A stretch of DNA of 64,000 bases from Phycisphaeraceae bacterium (GCA_019636675.1 JAHBXC010000001.1:1116001-1180000); one strand, 5' to 3'. Numbered from the stretch's first letter, positions 42,727-52,303 are shown. Program-made: numbers and translations. Notes: generated by a model not told the origin, from the letters alone.

Positions 42727-43887
42727 ATGCCCCCGATCCCCGCCCTCCTCTTCGACGACTCGACCACCGATCTCGCGCCCCTCACCGACCTGCGCAACGC
42801 CGCCGATCTGCGCACCGGCGCACACACCACGCGCGAACGCCTCGTCACCGACGACCGAATCACCCTGCTCCCCGACGCGTCGAAGGCGCCCAATCTCGCC
42901 CTCTACATCAACGCGCGCTGCGCCATCCTCCCCGACGACGCCCTTTCCCTCACCCAAGGCCAGGCCCTCGTCGAATCCTCCTCAAACCAGGTCATCGCCG
43001 CACTCGTTGAGCCCGGACGCGCCGCCTCCTTCGACCCCGGCGCCGCCGCCAACTCCAGCGTCGAACACCACGCCCCAACGCTCCTCCACCGCCCCTGGGA
43101 CATCATCCGCTTCCGCGACGCCTGCATCGCCCACGACCTCGCGCACCTTCTCGCCCATGCGCCGCACAACCAGCGCGCCAATCTCCTCGTCGACGGCGAC
43201 CCCGCCCTCCTCCGCATCCACCCCGACGCCCACATCGCCCCCGGCGTCGTCTTCGACACCCGCCAAGGCCCCATCATCGTCGGCAAGTCCGAGATCCAGG
43301 GCGCCAGCGTCATCGCCGGGCCCGTCGTCATCCACGACCACTGCGTCATCACCGCGCGCTCGTTCATCAAGGCCAACACCGTCCTCGGCCCCACCTGCAA
43401 AGTCGGCGGCGAGGTCGGCGGCACGATCTTCCAGGGACTCGCCAACAAGGTCCACGACGGCCACCTGGGCGACTCCTTCGTCGGCGAATGGGCCAACCTC
43501 GGCGCCGGCACGACCAACTCCAACCTCCTCAACACCTACGACGAGGTCATCACCCGCGTCTCGCCCCGCCATCCCAACGAGCGCACCGGCATCCGCTACC
43601 TCGGCGCCATTATCGGCGACCACGCCAAGTTCGCGATCAACACACGCATCATGACCGGCGCCGTGATCGGCACGGGCTCCATGATCGCATCGTCACAAGG
43701 CGTGATGAAATCCACCGGACGCTTCCGCTGGATCACCGACGACCGCGACTCCCTCTACCGCTTCGACAAGTTCCTCGCTGTCGCGAAGACCGTCATGGCC
43801 CGCCGCCACACCACACCCGACGACGCCTACATCGCACGCCTCAAGTACCTCCACGACCTCGAACGCGCAACCTGCGCCGGACAGTAA
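42727..43887 (+). CDS. Alternative GlmU-like sugar nucleotide/acetyltransferase protein
   Basis: The 386-residue protein resembles the putative sugar nucleotidyltransferase family with a C-terminal left-handed beta helix (alternative GlmU). It starts PALLFDDSTTDLAPL with a short N-terminal domain that lacks the classical LAAGxGTRM nucleotide-binding loop. From about 175 it shows hexapeptide repeats (GASVIAGPVVIHDHCVI, AKFAINTRIMTGAVIG) and the NxVLGPTCKVGGEVGG and GEWANLGAGTTNSNLLNTY turns seen in these enzymes. Probable role in UDP-N-acetylglucosamine or related sugar activation; substrate unproven. It follows heptamer arrays B1/B2. Confidence 0.8.
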   Translation: MPPIPALLFDDSTTDLAPLTDLRNAADLRTGAHTTRERLVTDDRITLLPDASKAPNLALYINARCAILPDDALSLTQGQALVESSSNQVIAALVEPGRAASFDPGAAANSSVEHHAPTLLHRPWDIIRFRDACIAHDLAHLLAHAPHNQRANLLVDGDPALLRIHPDAHIAPGVVFDTRQGPIIVGKSEIQGASVIAGPVVIHDHCVITARSFIKANTVLGPTCKVGGEVGGTIFQGLANKVHDGHLGDSFVGEWANLGAGTTNSNLLNTYDEVITRVSPRHPNERTGIRYLGAIIGDHAKFAINTRIMTGAVIGTGSMIASSQGVMKSTGRFRWITDDRDSLYRFDKFLAVAKTVMARRHTTPDDAYIARLKYLHDLERATCAGQ

Positions 43888-44218
43888 GCCGATCTGACAA
43901 TCTCGAAACGGCCTGAATGCGAGATGCCAGATCATCACGCCAAGCATTTGATCTTCGCCTCAACACCTGAAGCATTGGCCACTTGAGCAACCACCATGCC
44001 GTAGAAGCGATTGTCACCACCAACAACAGAGCCAGGCGAAATGTTCCCCGAAACCCTTTTACATTGACCCCGGGAAGTAACTGCAAAAGCCGTGCGCCAA
44101 GTAGTAGATACAAAGTGTTCGAGAGCACAAGATATAGCACGAGTGCACCAAGGCCCAATCCTAACCATTGGGTAATCCCCGCACGATCAACTGCCGCAAA
44201 GGTTCCTATTGGTGACAA
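43841..44218 (-). CDS. Putative small membrane protein, unknown
   Basis: Low-confidence gene. From a TTG at 44218 preceded by GGAG at eight bases, 125 residues are encoded. Two strongly hydrophobic helices are seen: WLGLGLGALVLYLVLSNTLYLLL (about 16-38) and FRLALLLVVTIASTAWWLL (about 55-73), followed by a basic tail. Codon use and base composition are AT-richer than in the flanks (TTG, CTA, TTA leucines are common), arguing for acquired DNA. It overlaps the end of the GlmU-like gene by 47 bp and its start lies 24 bp from the divergent gene at 44243, leaving no room for separate promoters. The gene could be spurious. Confidence 0.4.
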   Translation of the reverse strand: MSPIGTFAAVDRAGITQWLGLGLGALVLYLVLSNTLYLLLGARLLQLLPGVNVKGFRGTFRLALLLVVTIASTAWWLLKWPMLQVLRRRSNAWRDDLASRIQAVSRLSDRLTVRRRLRVRGRGGT

Positions 44219-44242
44219 TCTAACATCTCCAGGAGACACGCC

Positions 44243-44779
44243 ATGATTCGTCTCATCTTTCTCGGCATCATTGCTATCATCGCATTTGTGATCTGGGTGA
44301 GCAAGCAGGCTGCTGCCGCCGCAACAGGATCGGAACGACTGAGGCAAGAGTCATTCCGCACCCAGACTCAGAAGACTATGCACGCAACCGCGAGGGGCGT
44401 GAACTGGCTGAATGATCAGTGGGAACAAGCTACGCGATCTTCGCAGACTAAACCCGACGGTCGCCCATACTTAGCGATCGTGATAAGCGTTGCCGAAGGG
44501 GACCGGGGTGGTCTTTTGCGAGCTACGTCCTTTTTCGAAGACTATGGGTCGCAGATAAACCGCCTCACCCGAGTAGATACCATCGTCCCCAGCGGCACAG
44601 GAGTTTGGCTTGCGCGGATGTGCATCGATATCAGCAACGCGTCACGCTCGACCATCCGACAGATGACACAGGAATTGACGAGGTGCGCGTACGAGCTAGA
44701 AGATGCGGGACAAGCAGCCTTCGTAGTCAGCCATGTTGGTGGCGAGGATGAAGTTCTGGCGCAGAACAATCTAGTCTGA
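44243..44779 (+). CDS. Membrane-anchored protein of unknown function
   Basis: 178 residues with an N-terminal hydrophobic segment (LIFLGIIAIIAFVIWVS, about 3-20) and an excellent AGGAG eight bases before the ATG. The rest is polar and soluble (GRPYLAIVISVAEGDRGGLLRATSFFEDYGSQINRL..., about 75-105). No family was recognised. Codon use is like the previous gene and unlike GC-rich neighbours. It ends 120 nt before DNA polymerase I, from which it is separated by heptamer array C. Confidence 0.7.
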   Translation: MIRLIFLGIIAIIAFVIWVSKQAAAAATGSERLRQESFRTQTQKTMHATARGVNWLNDQWEQATRSSQTKPDGRPYLAIVISVAEGDRGGLLRATSFFEDYGSQINRLTRVDTIVPSGTGVWLARMCIDISNASRSTIRQMTQELTRCAYELEDAGQAAFVVSHVGGEDEVLAQNNLV

Positions 44780-44864
44780 CCGTCAGTTTCGATGCTGGGT
44801 GCATCTTGCCTTGCGACGGACTCGGCTTGCTACCTTCACCCTACTCCTTCCCCCTCTTCCCCCC

Positions 44865-44892
44865 TGATGCCTCGTGCCCCGTGCCTCATGCC
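44865..44892 (+). repeat. Heptamer array C, four units
   Basis: Units: TGATGCC, TCGTGCC, CCGTGCC, TCATGCC in tandem, seven bases before the polA ATG at 44900, with TTCCCCC in between. Confidence 0.75.
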
Positions 44893-44899
44893 TTCCCCC

Positions 44900-47854
44900 A
44901 TGAAAACCCTCTACCTCATCGACGGCCACGCCCAGTTCTTCCGCGGCTTCCACGCGATCCGCACCCCCATGTCCTCGCCCGTCACCCGCGAACCCACCAA
45001 CGCTACCTTCGCGTTCGTCGGGATGCTCCTCAAACTCCTCCGCCAGAACAGGCCCGACTACCTCGCCGTCGTCGTCGATGTTTCCGGAGACCGCGAGACC
45101 TTCCGCTCCGAGTTGTACCCCGCGTACAAAGCGACGCGCCCGCCCCCGCCGCAGGACCTCTCGCCGCAGATCGAACGCTGCATCTCGCTCCTGCGCGCGA
45201 TGAACATCCCCGTGCTGGGCGTCGCCGGCGTCGAGGCCGACGATGTCCTCGCCACCCTCGCCACGCGCCTGCGCGAAGACCCGTCCGGCGAGCCGCTCCA
45301 CATCCGCCTCGTCTCCAAGGACAAGGATCTCCAGCAGGTCCTCGAAGACAGCCGCGTCGAGATGTACGACATCCACACCGACGAGGTCTTCGATGTCGCG
45401 CGACTCCTCGACGAGAAAAAGATCACCCCCGCCCAGGTCGTCGACATGCTCGCCCTCATGGGCGACAGCGTCGACAATGTCCCCGGCGTCGAGGGCGTCG
45501 GCCCCAAAACCGCCTCCGACCTCATCGCCCAGTACGGCAGCATCGACAACCTCCTCGCCCACGCGAGCGAGATCAAGGGCAAACGCGGCGAGCGCCTGCG
45601 CGAAGCAGCCGACAAACTCCCCCTCTCCCAGAAACTCGTCACGCTCGTCCGCGATGTCCCCGTCGAGTTCGACCTCGCCGCCGCGCGCACCAGCGACATC
45701 GACCTCGGCGCGCTCCCGCCCATCCTCAAGGAACTCGGCTTCAACCGCTACCACGACGAAGTCAAAGAACTCCTCGGACAGCGCGACCCCGCGGGCGCTG
45801 GCGATACAACGCCCCCATCAACCGAACACGCGCAACCCAAGCCCGCACCGAAACGCGCCGCCTCCACCTCCTCCGTCGGCACGCTCTTCGAGGACTCCCT
45901 CTTCGGCGCGCCCTCCGTCGCCGACACCCTCGCGGCGCACGCCGAAGGCGCCACCCTTGCACGCGACCACTACCGCGCCATCACCACGAAGAAAGACCTC
46001 GACGCCCTCGTCGCCGAACTCCGCGCCCTCGCCAACACGAACCGCTGCTTCGCGATCGACACCGAGACCACCGGCCTCTCACCACTCCTCTGCTCGCTCT
46101 GCGGCATAAGCATCGCCACCTCCCCAGGACACGCCCTCTACATCCCCGTCCGCTCGCCCGATCCTTCACAGCACCTCGACGAGAAGACCGTCCTCGACGC
46201 GCTCCGCCCCGTCCTCGAAGACCCCTCCATCGCCAAGTGCGGCCACAACCTCAAGTACGACCTCCTCGTCCTCCGCCAATCCGGCGCCGAACTCCGAGGC
46301 ATCGCCTTCGACTCCATGGTCGCCTCGTACCTCGTCGATCCCTCCCGCTCCTCCCACAAACTCGACTTCCTCTCCCTCGACCTCCTCAAGCACGAGTGCG
46401 TGCCGATCACCGATCTGATTGGATCAGGAAAGGATCAGCGCACCTTCGACACCGTTCCGCTCGAACTCGCGACGATCTACGCCGCCGAGGACGCCGATGT
46501 CTCGCTGCGCCTGCGCGACGCGCTCCTGCCGCAGATCCGCGAGATGAAACTCGAAGCGCTGATGAGCGACCTCGAGACGCCCCTCGTCGAGGTCCTCGCC
46601 GAACTCGAGTGGAACGGCATCGCCTGCGACCCCGCCGAACTCGACCGCCAGGCCGCCCGCCTCGCGACGCGCATCGACGAACTGCGCGCCCAGATCGCCC
46701 AGCACGCGCCGCGCCCCTTCAACCCCGATTCGCCCAAGCAACTCTCCGAGATCCTCTTCAACAAGCCCGACGCCGAGCCCCCCGGGCTGGGCATCAAGGC
46801 GCTCAAACGCACGAAGACCGGCTATTCCACCGACATCGAAGTCCTCGAGAAACTCGCGTCCGACCCGTCGGTCGCGTCGCCCGTCCCGGCGCTCATCGTC
46901 GAGTACCGCCAACTCACGAAACTCGTCAGCACCTACCTCGTCGCGCTCAAGGACGCGATCAACCCCAACACGAAGCGCATCCACGCCTCATTCAACCAGA
47001 CCGTCGCCGCCACCGGGCGCCTCTCCTCCTCTGACCCCAACCTGCAGAACATCCCCATCCGCTCCGAGATCGGGCGCGAGATCCGGCGCGCGTTCTACGC
47101 CCCGCCCGGGCGCTCGCTCGTCTCCGCCGACTACTCGCAGATCGAACTGCGCATCCTCGCGCACCTCTCGCAAGACCCGGCGCTCATCGACGCCTTCAAC
47201 AAAGGCCAGGACATCCACCGCGCCGTCGCGGCGCAGATCAACAACACCGAGCCCGACGCCGTCACGCGCCAGCAGCGCGACGCCGCCAAGATGGTCAACT
47301 TCGGCATCGTCTACGGCATCACCGCCTACGGCCTCTCGCGCCGCCTGGGCGAGGGCTTCACCGACAAGCAGGCCGCCGACATCATCGCGCAGTACAAACA
47401 GCGCTTCGCCGGCATCTCCACCTTCCTCGAAGAGTGCATCGCCTTCGCGCAGCGCCACGGCTATGTCGAGACCATGCTCGGGCGCCGCCGACCCATACCT
47501 CAGATCCACTCGAAGCGCCCTAACGAGCGCTCGCTGGGTGAACGCATGGCGATCAACTCCGTCGTGCAGGGCTCCGCCGCCGACCTCATCAAGGTCGCGA
47601 TGCTCGACCTGCACACGCGCCTCAGCGAGCACGCCCCCCACCTGCGCGCCGCGAAGGACCTCCCCGCGCAGCCCGCGATCCCCGGGGTGAGAATGCTGCT
47701 GCAGATCCACGACGAACTCGTCTTCGAAGCGCCGGATGATCGCGCCGAAGACACGCGTGCGCTGATCGTGCAGCGCATGGAGCGCGCAATGTCCCTGCGC
47801 GTGCCGCTGAAGGCCGACGCGTCGATCGCGCAGAACTGGTTCGAGGGCAAGTAG
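44900..47854 (+). CDS. polA: DNA polymerase I
   Basis: PolA fills repair and Okazaki gaps. From the ATG at 44900 it has 984 residues. An earlier in-frame extension is repeat sequence. The 5'-3' exonuclease domain is at 1-270 (MKTLYLIDGHAQFFRG, SVDNVPGVEGVGPKTA). The 3'-5' exonuclease domain keeps its acidic residues: Asp387 in FAIDTETTGL, NLKYD near 455 and YAAEDADVSL near 528. The polymerase domain carries motif A SADYSQIEL (Asp744), motif B RQQRDAAKMVNFGIVYG and motif C HDELVFE (Asp938). Both exonucleases look active, unlike in Thermus PolA. The region at about 290-345 is a Pro/Ala/Thr-rich linker. Confidence 0.97.
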   Translation: MKTLYLIDGHAQFFRGFHAIRTPMSSPVTREPTNATFAFVGMLLKLLRQNRPDYLAVVVDVSGDRETFRSELYPAYKATRPPPPQDLSPQIERCISLLRAMNIPVLGVAGVEADDVLATLATRLREDPSGEPLHIRLVSKDKDLQQVLEDSRVEMYDIHTDEVFDVARLLDEKKITPAQVVDMLALMGDSVDNVPGVEGVGPKTASDLIAQYGSIDNLLAHASEIKGKRGERLREAADKLPLSQKLVTLVRDVPVEFDLAAARTSDIDLGALPPILKELGFNRYHDEVKELLGQRDPAGAGDTTPPSTEHAQPKPAPKRAASTSSVGTLFEDSLFGAPSVADTLAAHAEGATLARDHYRAITTKKDLDALVAELRALANTNRCFAIDTETTGLSPLLCSLCGISIATSPGHALYIPVRSPDPSQHLDEKTVLDALRPVLEDPSIAKCGHNLKYDLLVLRQSGAELRGIAFDSMVASYLVDPSRSSHKLDFLSLDLLKHECVPITDLIGSGKDQRTFDTVPLELATIYAAEDADVSLRLRDALLPQIREMKLEALMSDLETPLVEVLAELEWNGIACDPAELDRQAARLATRIDELRAQIAQHAPRPFNPDSPKQLSEILFNKPDAEPPGLGIKALKRTKTGYSTDIEVLEKLASDPSVASPVPALIVEYRQLTKLVSTYLVALKDAINPNTKRIHASFNQTVAATGRLSSSDPNLQNIPIRSEIGREIRRAFYAPPGRSLVSADYSQIELRILAHLSQDPALIDAFNKGQDIHRAVAAQINNTEPDAVTRQQRDAAKMVNFGIVYGITAYGLSRRLGEGFTDKQAADIIAQYKQRFAGISTFLEECIAFAQRHGYVETMLGRRRPIPQIHSKRPNERSLGERMAINSVVQGSAADLIKVAMLDLHTRLSEHAPHLRAAKDLPAQPAIPGVRMLLQIHDELVFEAPDDRAEDTRALIVQRMERAMSLRVPLKADASIAQNWFEGK

Positions 47855-47927
47855 ACAGCCCCGCCCCACGCCACGAGCCCGATCTATCGTCCGGCGGGCC
47901 GCAACGAACGATTTTTTCATTTTCTGC

Positions 47928-47956
47928 TTGACAAGACGCGAATCTTCCTGTGAACT
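47928..47956 (+). promoter_or_regulatory. Candidate promoter of the first secreted paralog
   Basis: Perfect TTGACA (47928-47933), 17-nt spacer, TGAACT (47951-47956; matches T, A and final T). The spacer before it includes a T-rich stretch. The leader includes a hairpin at 48012-48033: GCCCTTC and GAAGGGC with the loop CGGAGGCC. Confidence 0.5.
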
Positions 47957-48011
47957 GAACGTGTATCGCCCTGCGTCGCGCATCCGTGAAGCGCGCGCAC
48001 GACGAGGCCGA

Positions 48012-48033
48012 GCCCTTCCGGAGGCCGAAGGGC
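48012..48033 (+). promoter_or_regulatory. Leader hairpin with GGAGG in its loop
   Basis: GCCCTTC (48012-48018) pairs with GAAGGGC (48027-48033); the 8-nt loop contains GGAGG. The real Shine-Dalgarno, GGAG at 48041-48044, lies after it. Leader hairpins with a GGA loop are the type bound by CsrA-family regulators; CsrA control is a hypothesis here. Confidence 0.45.
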
Positions 48034-48051
48034 GCACAAGGGAGCAGTCAG

Positions 48052-50133
48052 ATGCCGACAACCAATCCCCGCCAGGGCGCCACCCGCGCCGGCGCGATCA
48101 CCACGCTCGCAACCCTCGCCCTCGCCGCCGCGGCCCACGCCGGCCCCCAGCAGTTCACACGCTGGTCCGCGCCCGTCAGCGGCTCATTCCTCGACCCCGC
48201 CAACTGGGACACCGGCGCGCTCCCCACCAGCGCCATGCCCGCGCTCATCGACGCCGTCGGCACGCCGTACACAGTGAACTTCACCACCGCCGCGCGGATG
48301 TTCCCCCTGCTGCTCGACAGCGACGACGCCACCGTGCTCTTCAGCGTGATTGAATCGATCAACGCACCTCTGTCCGACGCGCATATCACCGTCCGCCGCG
48401 GCGAACTGCGTCTCGCCTCCGGATCGCGCGGACGCGACCTCTCCCCCATCACCATCGAACAGAACGCACGCTTCAGCGTCGAGGCATCACCCGTCAACAC
48501 CTTGCGCAGCGCGCGACTCGGACGCGATCTCACGCTCAACGGCACGGGACGCATCGAGGGCCGAGCCATGCTCGTCTTCGCGCCCGACAGCGTCATGAAC
48601 GGCTTCCCTACCCCTCGCGTCAACATCGGGGAAACCGGCGCCCTCACGCTCCAGGGCCAGAACGTCCTCTTCGGGGGCGTCATCACCAACCGCGGCACGA
48701 TCCATGTCGCGAACGACCCCTCGATCAACCCCAGCCCGGGGCAGAATTTCGTCGGCGCTCTGATCGGTGAGAACTCCACCACCACCAACCCCGACTTCCA
48801 GACCGTGTTCAACAACCACGGCCTCGTCAGCATCGCCCGCAGCAACCTCACCCTCGACTCCGCAGGCACGCACACCGGCGAATTCCAGATCGCCGAGGGC
48901 GCACGCCTGACCCTCGCCTCCGCACAGACCTTCCTCCCCGGCTCACGCATCACCGGGCCCGGCCTCACCCGCGCCGTGCGAGGCGAACTCATCATCAGCC
49001 CCGTCAACATCGAGAGCGACCTCGAGATCACGCAGGGCGGCGTCTTCGCCGGCGCCCTCACCATCGGCGGCTCCCTGATCTTCGCCCAGGCCCCGAGAAC
49101 CGACGCCGTCTTCATGGCGCCCGTCACCGTCGGCGAAACACTCATCGCTCGCAGACGAGACCTCACCTTCCACGGACAGTTCGACGGCGCGTTCGCCCCC
49201 AACTCGACCGGCGGCGAGCCCAACAACGCCGTCTTCCACGCCAGCGCCATCATCCGCGGGAACATGGCCGCGTTCGAACGAGCCACCTTCCACGCCGACG
49301 CGCTCATCCAGGGCGACGCCCGGAATGTCACCCTCAACCGCGGCGGCCGCATCAACGGGAATCTCCGCGCCAGCAACGAGCTCCGAGGGACCGTAGTCGT
49401 CGACGGAGACTTCACCCAGATCGTCGGCGACACCTCCCTCTTCGAGAGAAACCTCAGCAACGACGCGATCTACTTCGGGGGCAGCGTCGACATCCGCTCC
49501 GCCGCCTTCGAGGCCCGCCTCCCGATTTTCTCCGAAAGCTCCTTCCGCGCCACCGCCGGCATCTACGACAGCGTCACCGCAGACACCATCGCTTTCGACG
49601 GCGTCGGCGGCGTCGGCGGCGGGACCGTCAGACTCCGCTACGGCGCAACGATCGACGCGCGCGACCAGCGCGCAATCATCGACAGAGTCGAAGTCTCGCT
49701 CACGCAGCGCATCAACCCCGATCCGCTCCGCTTCGTGACCTTCGACAACGGCTTCGAGATCCGCTATGTCCCGTTGACGCCCGCCACACGCTCCGGCTTC
49801 CGCCTCCTCATCGACGCCGACACCCTCACCAACGAGCAGATCCGCTTCGGCGCCGACTCCCTCCTCGCCGGAACGCTCGACATCCGCCTCCTCGGCGACG
49901 CCGCCAACCTCTCCTTCGGCGACTCCTTCACCCTCTTCGCAGCAACCCCCGCTTCCAACGCCACACTCACCGGCGAGTTCGACCTCCTCTTCCTCCCCAA
50001 CCTCACCCGCGGCCTCTCCTTCGACGTCGTCTACGACGCCAACTCCGTCCGCCTCGTCGTCGTCCCCACCCCCGCGACCGCCGCCCTCCTCGCCCTCGCC
50101 GGCCTCGCCGCAACCCGCCGCCGCTCGCGCTGA
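48052..50133 (+). CDS. Giant secreted paralog 1, sorting tail
   Basis: 693 residues from the ATG at 48052 (GGAG spaced 7 bases). Signal peptide about 1-30 (TLALAAAAHAGP). The N-terminal module near 33-70 has the array motif W-x2-P-x3-G-x4-P-x2-W, then PALIDAVGTPYTV, shared with the other four. The centre is long and repetitive in beta-strand-like units (ITVRRGELRLASGS, NLTLDSAGTHTGEFQIAEGARLTLAS), suggesting a beta-helix or solenoid. The C-terminus, VVPTPATAALLALAGLAATRRRSR, is a PEP-CTERM-like tail for exosortase processing. The exosortase is not in the window. Probable cell-surface or matrix protein; ligand unknown. Confidence 0.85.
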   Translation: MPTTNPRQGATRAGAITTLATLALAAAAHAGPQQFTRWSAPVSGSFLDPANWDTGALPTSAMPALIDAVGTPYTVNFTTAARMFPLLLDSDDATVLFSVIESINAPLSDAHITVRRGELRLASGSRGRDLSPITIEQNARFSVEASPVNTLRSARLGRDLTLNGTGRIEGRAMLVFAPDSVMNGFPTPRVNIGETGALTLQGQNVLFGGVITNRGTIHVANDPSINPSPGQNFVGALIGENSTTTNPDFQTVFNNHGLVSIARSNLTLDSAGTHTGEFQIAEGARLTLASAQTFLPGSRITGPGLTRAVRGELIISPVNIESDLEITQGGVFAGALTIGGSLIFAQAPRTDAVFMAPVTVGETLIARRRDLTFHGQFDGAFAPNSTGGEPNNAVFHASAIIRGNMAAFERATFHADALIQGDARNVTLNRGGRINGNLRASNELRGTVVVDGDFTQIVGDTSLFERNLSNDAIYFGGSVDIRSAAFEARLPIFSESSFRATAGIYDSVTADTIAFDGVGGVGGGTVRLRYGATIDARDQRAIIDRVEVSLTQRINPDPLRFVTFDNGFEIRYVPLTPATRSGFRLLIDADTLTNEQIRFGADSLLAGTLDIRLLGDAANLSFGDSFTLFAATPASNATLTGEFDLLFLPNLTRGLSFDVVYDANSVRLVVVPTPATAALLALAGLAATRRRSR

Positions 50134-50167
50134 ACCACAAACGCCTCGCCCTTTCCAGGAGCACCCC

Positions 50168-52225
50168 ATGCGCACCGCACACTCCGTCGCGCTCACCTGC
50201 ACCGCGGTCGTCACCGCCGCAGCCCACGCAGGCACGCCCACCGTCGCGCGCTGGGCCGCCCCGGTCGGCGGCGCGTTCGTCGACCCGAACCGCTGGGTCG
50301 GCAACCTTCTGCCAAACTCGATGACCCCAGCCCTCATCGACGCCGTCGGCGCCCCGTACACGATTCAGAACGTCGGCCTCACCATGCCCGTGATCCCGCT
50401 GCTCACGCTCAACAGCGCCGACGCAACGCTCCGCATCGGCGGCAGCTCGTTCTTACCGAACTTCTCCTGGGCGACCGGCGACATTGACGTCCGCGCAGGC
50501 GTGCTGGAGTTCTCGAGCACGACGCTCCACAGCGCGCCCGACCGCTCGTTGCTCATCGGAGAACGCGGCACGCTCCGAATCCCCACCAACGGCATGTCGG
50601 GCTTCTCCGCCAACCGGCTCACTATCAGGAATGGAATGTCGCTCTTCTCGAACGAAGGCCTCGTCGAACTCGGGCGCAACACCGAACTCGTCGCGCTTCG
50701 CAACTTCATCACCTCCCAAACAACAACCCTCACCAACGCCCACACCGGACGCATCCATGCCGATGCCGCCGCCGGGATCTACGCCGGCACGATCATCAAT
50801 GAGGGCGCCATGGTGTTCACGGAACGACCCGATTCGAGCTTCCCGAACCAGCCGGTCACGGTCATCGAGGGCGAGAGCATCGCATCCGACGTGCCTCGCA
50901 CCGGGTTCCATCACTCCGGCTCGATCACCCTCCACGACGCCGCCGTCGAGATAGTCGGCTCCTCCGAGAGCGCCGGCCTCTTCACCATCGACGCAACATC
51001 CTCCCTCACACTCACCACGCGCACCTCATCCAGCAACGTGCTCGGCTACATCCGCCTCAACCCCGGCACGCGCTTCGAGGGCGGCGGCACGGTCACCATC
51101 CAGTCCAACGACATCACCGGCGACATCCTCGCCGACAACGACCTCCGCATTCACGGAACCCATGTCGGCTCCATCGTCAATGCCGGCACGACCACGCTCC
51201 GCGGCTTTTCAGGGTCTGGTCCCACCCAGAGCCAGCTCGCCACGCTCGCCTCGGGCGGGCGACTCTCCCTCGTTCTCAACTCGTCCGGCATCACCATCCA
51301 GGACGACTTCGCGCCAACCGGCGGGCTCGAGATCCTTCTCGCTGGCGTCACGACCTCGACATCCATCAACGTCGGCGGAAACACACACCTCGGCGGAGCC
51401 ATCGACCTCTCCGCAACATCGCTCACAACCGGCGCCGATCTGACGATCGCACCGGCCGCCTCCGTCAACTCCACCAGAGACATCACCGTCGGCGGCAACC
51501 TCAACTCCAACGCCCTCGACAACTCCGTGGCGTTCATCGTCTCCGGCGACGCGCAGGTCGATGGCTCCGCTCGCGTCCGGCAATGGCGCGTCGACGGCCT
51601 CACCACCGTCTCCGGCAACCTCACCACAACGCAAGGCACGACCACTCTCAACGATGGCTCAGCCATCGGGGGCACCCTCACAGCGTCCTCAACATCCATT
51701 CAGGGAAGCGTCGCGATCGGCTCCTTCACTACCGCGCCCAGCACCACGATCACCCTCGACGGGGAACTCACGCTCACCGCCGACACCTCCCTCACAACCT
51801 CACGCATCATCCTCGCACCGCTCCCCGGATCCTCCACCGACTTCACCAGCCGCATCCACGCGGATGTCACGCTCACGCGCCCGGCGAACCAGGTCGTGCC
51901 CTCATTCCAGTCCTCCGTTCTTTTCGCATCCGACCTCGCGCGCACCCTCGAAGTCGAAGGCCAGATGTCTCTCGCCGGTCGCCTTGCGCTCACCTACTTC
52001 AACCTCAGCGACGCCGCATTCGGCCAGTCCTTCACCCTCATCCACGCCACCGAGGGCCTCACAGGGCAGTTCGACCCGCTCTCGCTCCCCACGCTCGCCG
52101 GCGGCCTCTCGCTCGAACTCGTCTACGACGCCCACTCCCTCACACTCCGCGTCATCCCAGCCCCCGGCCCGGCCGCCCTCCTCGCCCTCACCGGCATCGC
52201 CGCGACCCGCAGGCGTCGCGCCTGA
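50168..52225 (+). CDS. Giant secreted paralog 2, sorting tail
   Basis: 685 residues with signal peptide TCTAVVTAAAHAG. Module near 27-65 (RWAAPVGGAFVDPNRW, then PALIDAVGAPYT) is closest to that of paralog 1. The rest is Thr/Ser/Gly-rich strand repeats (FSSTTLHSAPDRSLLIG, ISADGTHVGS-type). Tail IPAPGPAALLALTGIAATRRRRA. It follows paralog 1 by 34 nt with AGGAG before the ATG, so both are likely on one mRNA from the promoter at 47928. Confidence 0.85.
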   Translation: MRTAHSVALTCTAVVTAAAHAGTPTVARWAAPVGGAFVDPNRWVGNLLPNSMTPALIDAVGAPYTIQNVGLTMPVIPLLTLNSADATLRIGGSSFLPNFSWATGDIDVRAGVLEFSSTTLHSAPDRSLLIGERGTLRIPTNGMSGFSANRLTIRNGMSLFSNEGLVELGRNTELVALRNFITSQTTTLTNAHTGRIHADAAAGIYAGTIINEGAMVFTERPDSSFPNQPVTVIEGESIASDVPRTGFHHSGSITLHDAAVEIVGSSESAGLFTIDATSSLTLTTRTSSSNVLGYIRLNPGTRFEGGGTVTIQSNDITGDILADNDLRIHGTHVGSIVNAGTTTLRGFSGSGPTQSQLATLASGGRLSLVLNSSGITIQDDFAPTGGLEILLAGVTTSTSINVGGNTHLGGAIDLSATSLTTGADLTIAPAASVNSTRDITVGGNLNSNALDNSVAFIVSGDAQVDGSARVRQWRVDGLTTVSGNLTTTQGTTTLNDGSAIGGTLTASSTSIQGSVAIGSFTTAPSTTITLDGELTLTADTSLTTSRIILAPLPGSSTDFTSRIHADVTLTRPANQVVPSFQSSVLFASDLARTLEVEGQMSLAGRLALTYFNLSDAAFGQSFTLIHATEGLTGQFDPLSLPTLAGGLSLELVYDAHSLTLRVIPAPGPAALLALTGIAATRRRRA

Positions 52226-52266
52226 CCGGCCCGGCTTCTCCAGACTCACACACCGCCTTCATGCAC

Positions 52267-52303
52267 GCGCGAGTGTGTCCTGCGCGCCGCCGATAATTTT
52301 TTT
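52267..52303 (+). terminator. Probable terminator after paralog 2
   Basis: GCGCGAG (52267-52273), a 6-nt loop, CT and CGCGC (52280-52287, one bulged G) form a stem followed, after nine bases, by a run of seven T (52297-52303). It would end the paralog 1-2 transcript. It is AT-richer than its surroundings. Confidence 0.45.

Noticed and set aside
43983..44246. Plus-strand 87-codon frame in the AT-richer island
   Set aside because: No ribosome site, no hydrophobic pattern and a random-looking composition; the minus-strand membrane protein is the more plausible reading.
26856..44892. Heptamer arrays as a CRISPR array
   Set aside because: Units are only 7 nt in direct tandem with no spacers and are dispersed; no cas genes are present.
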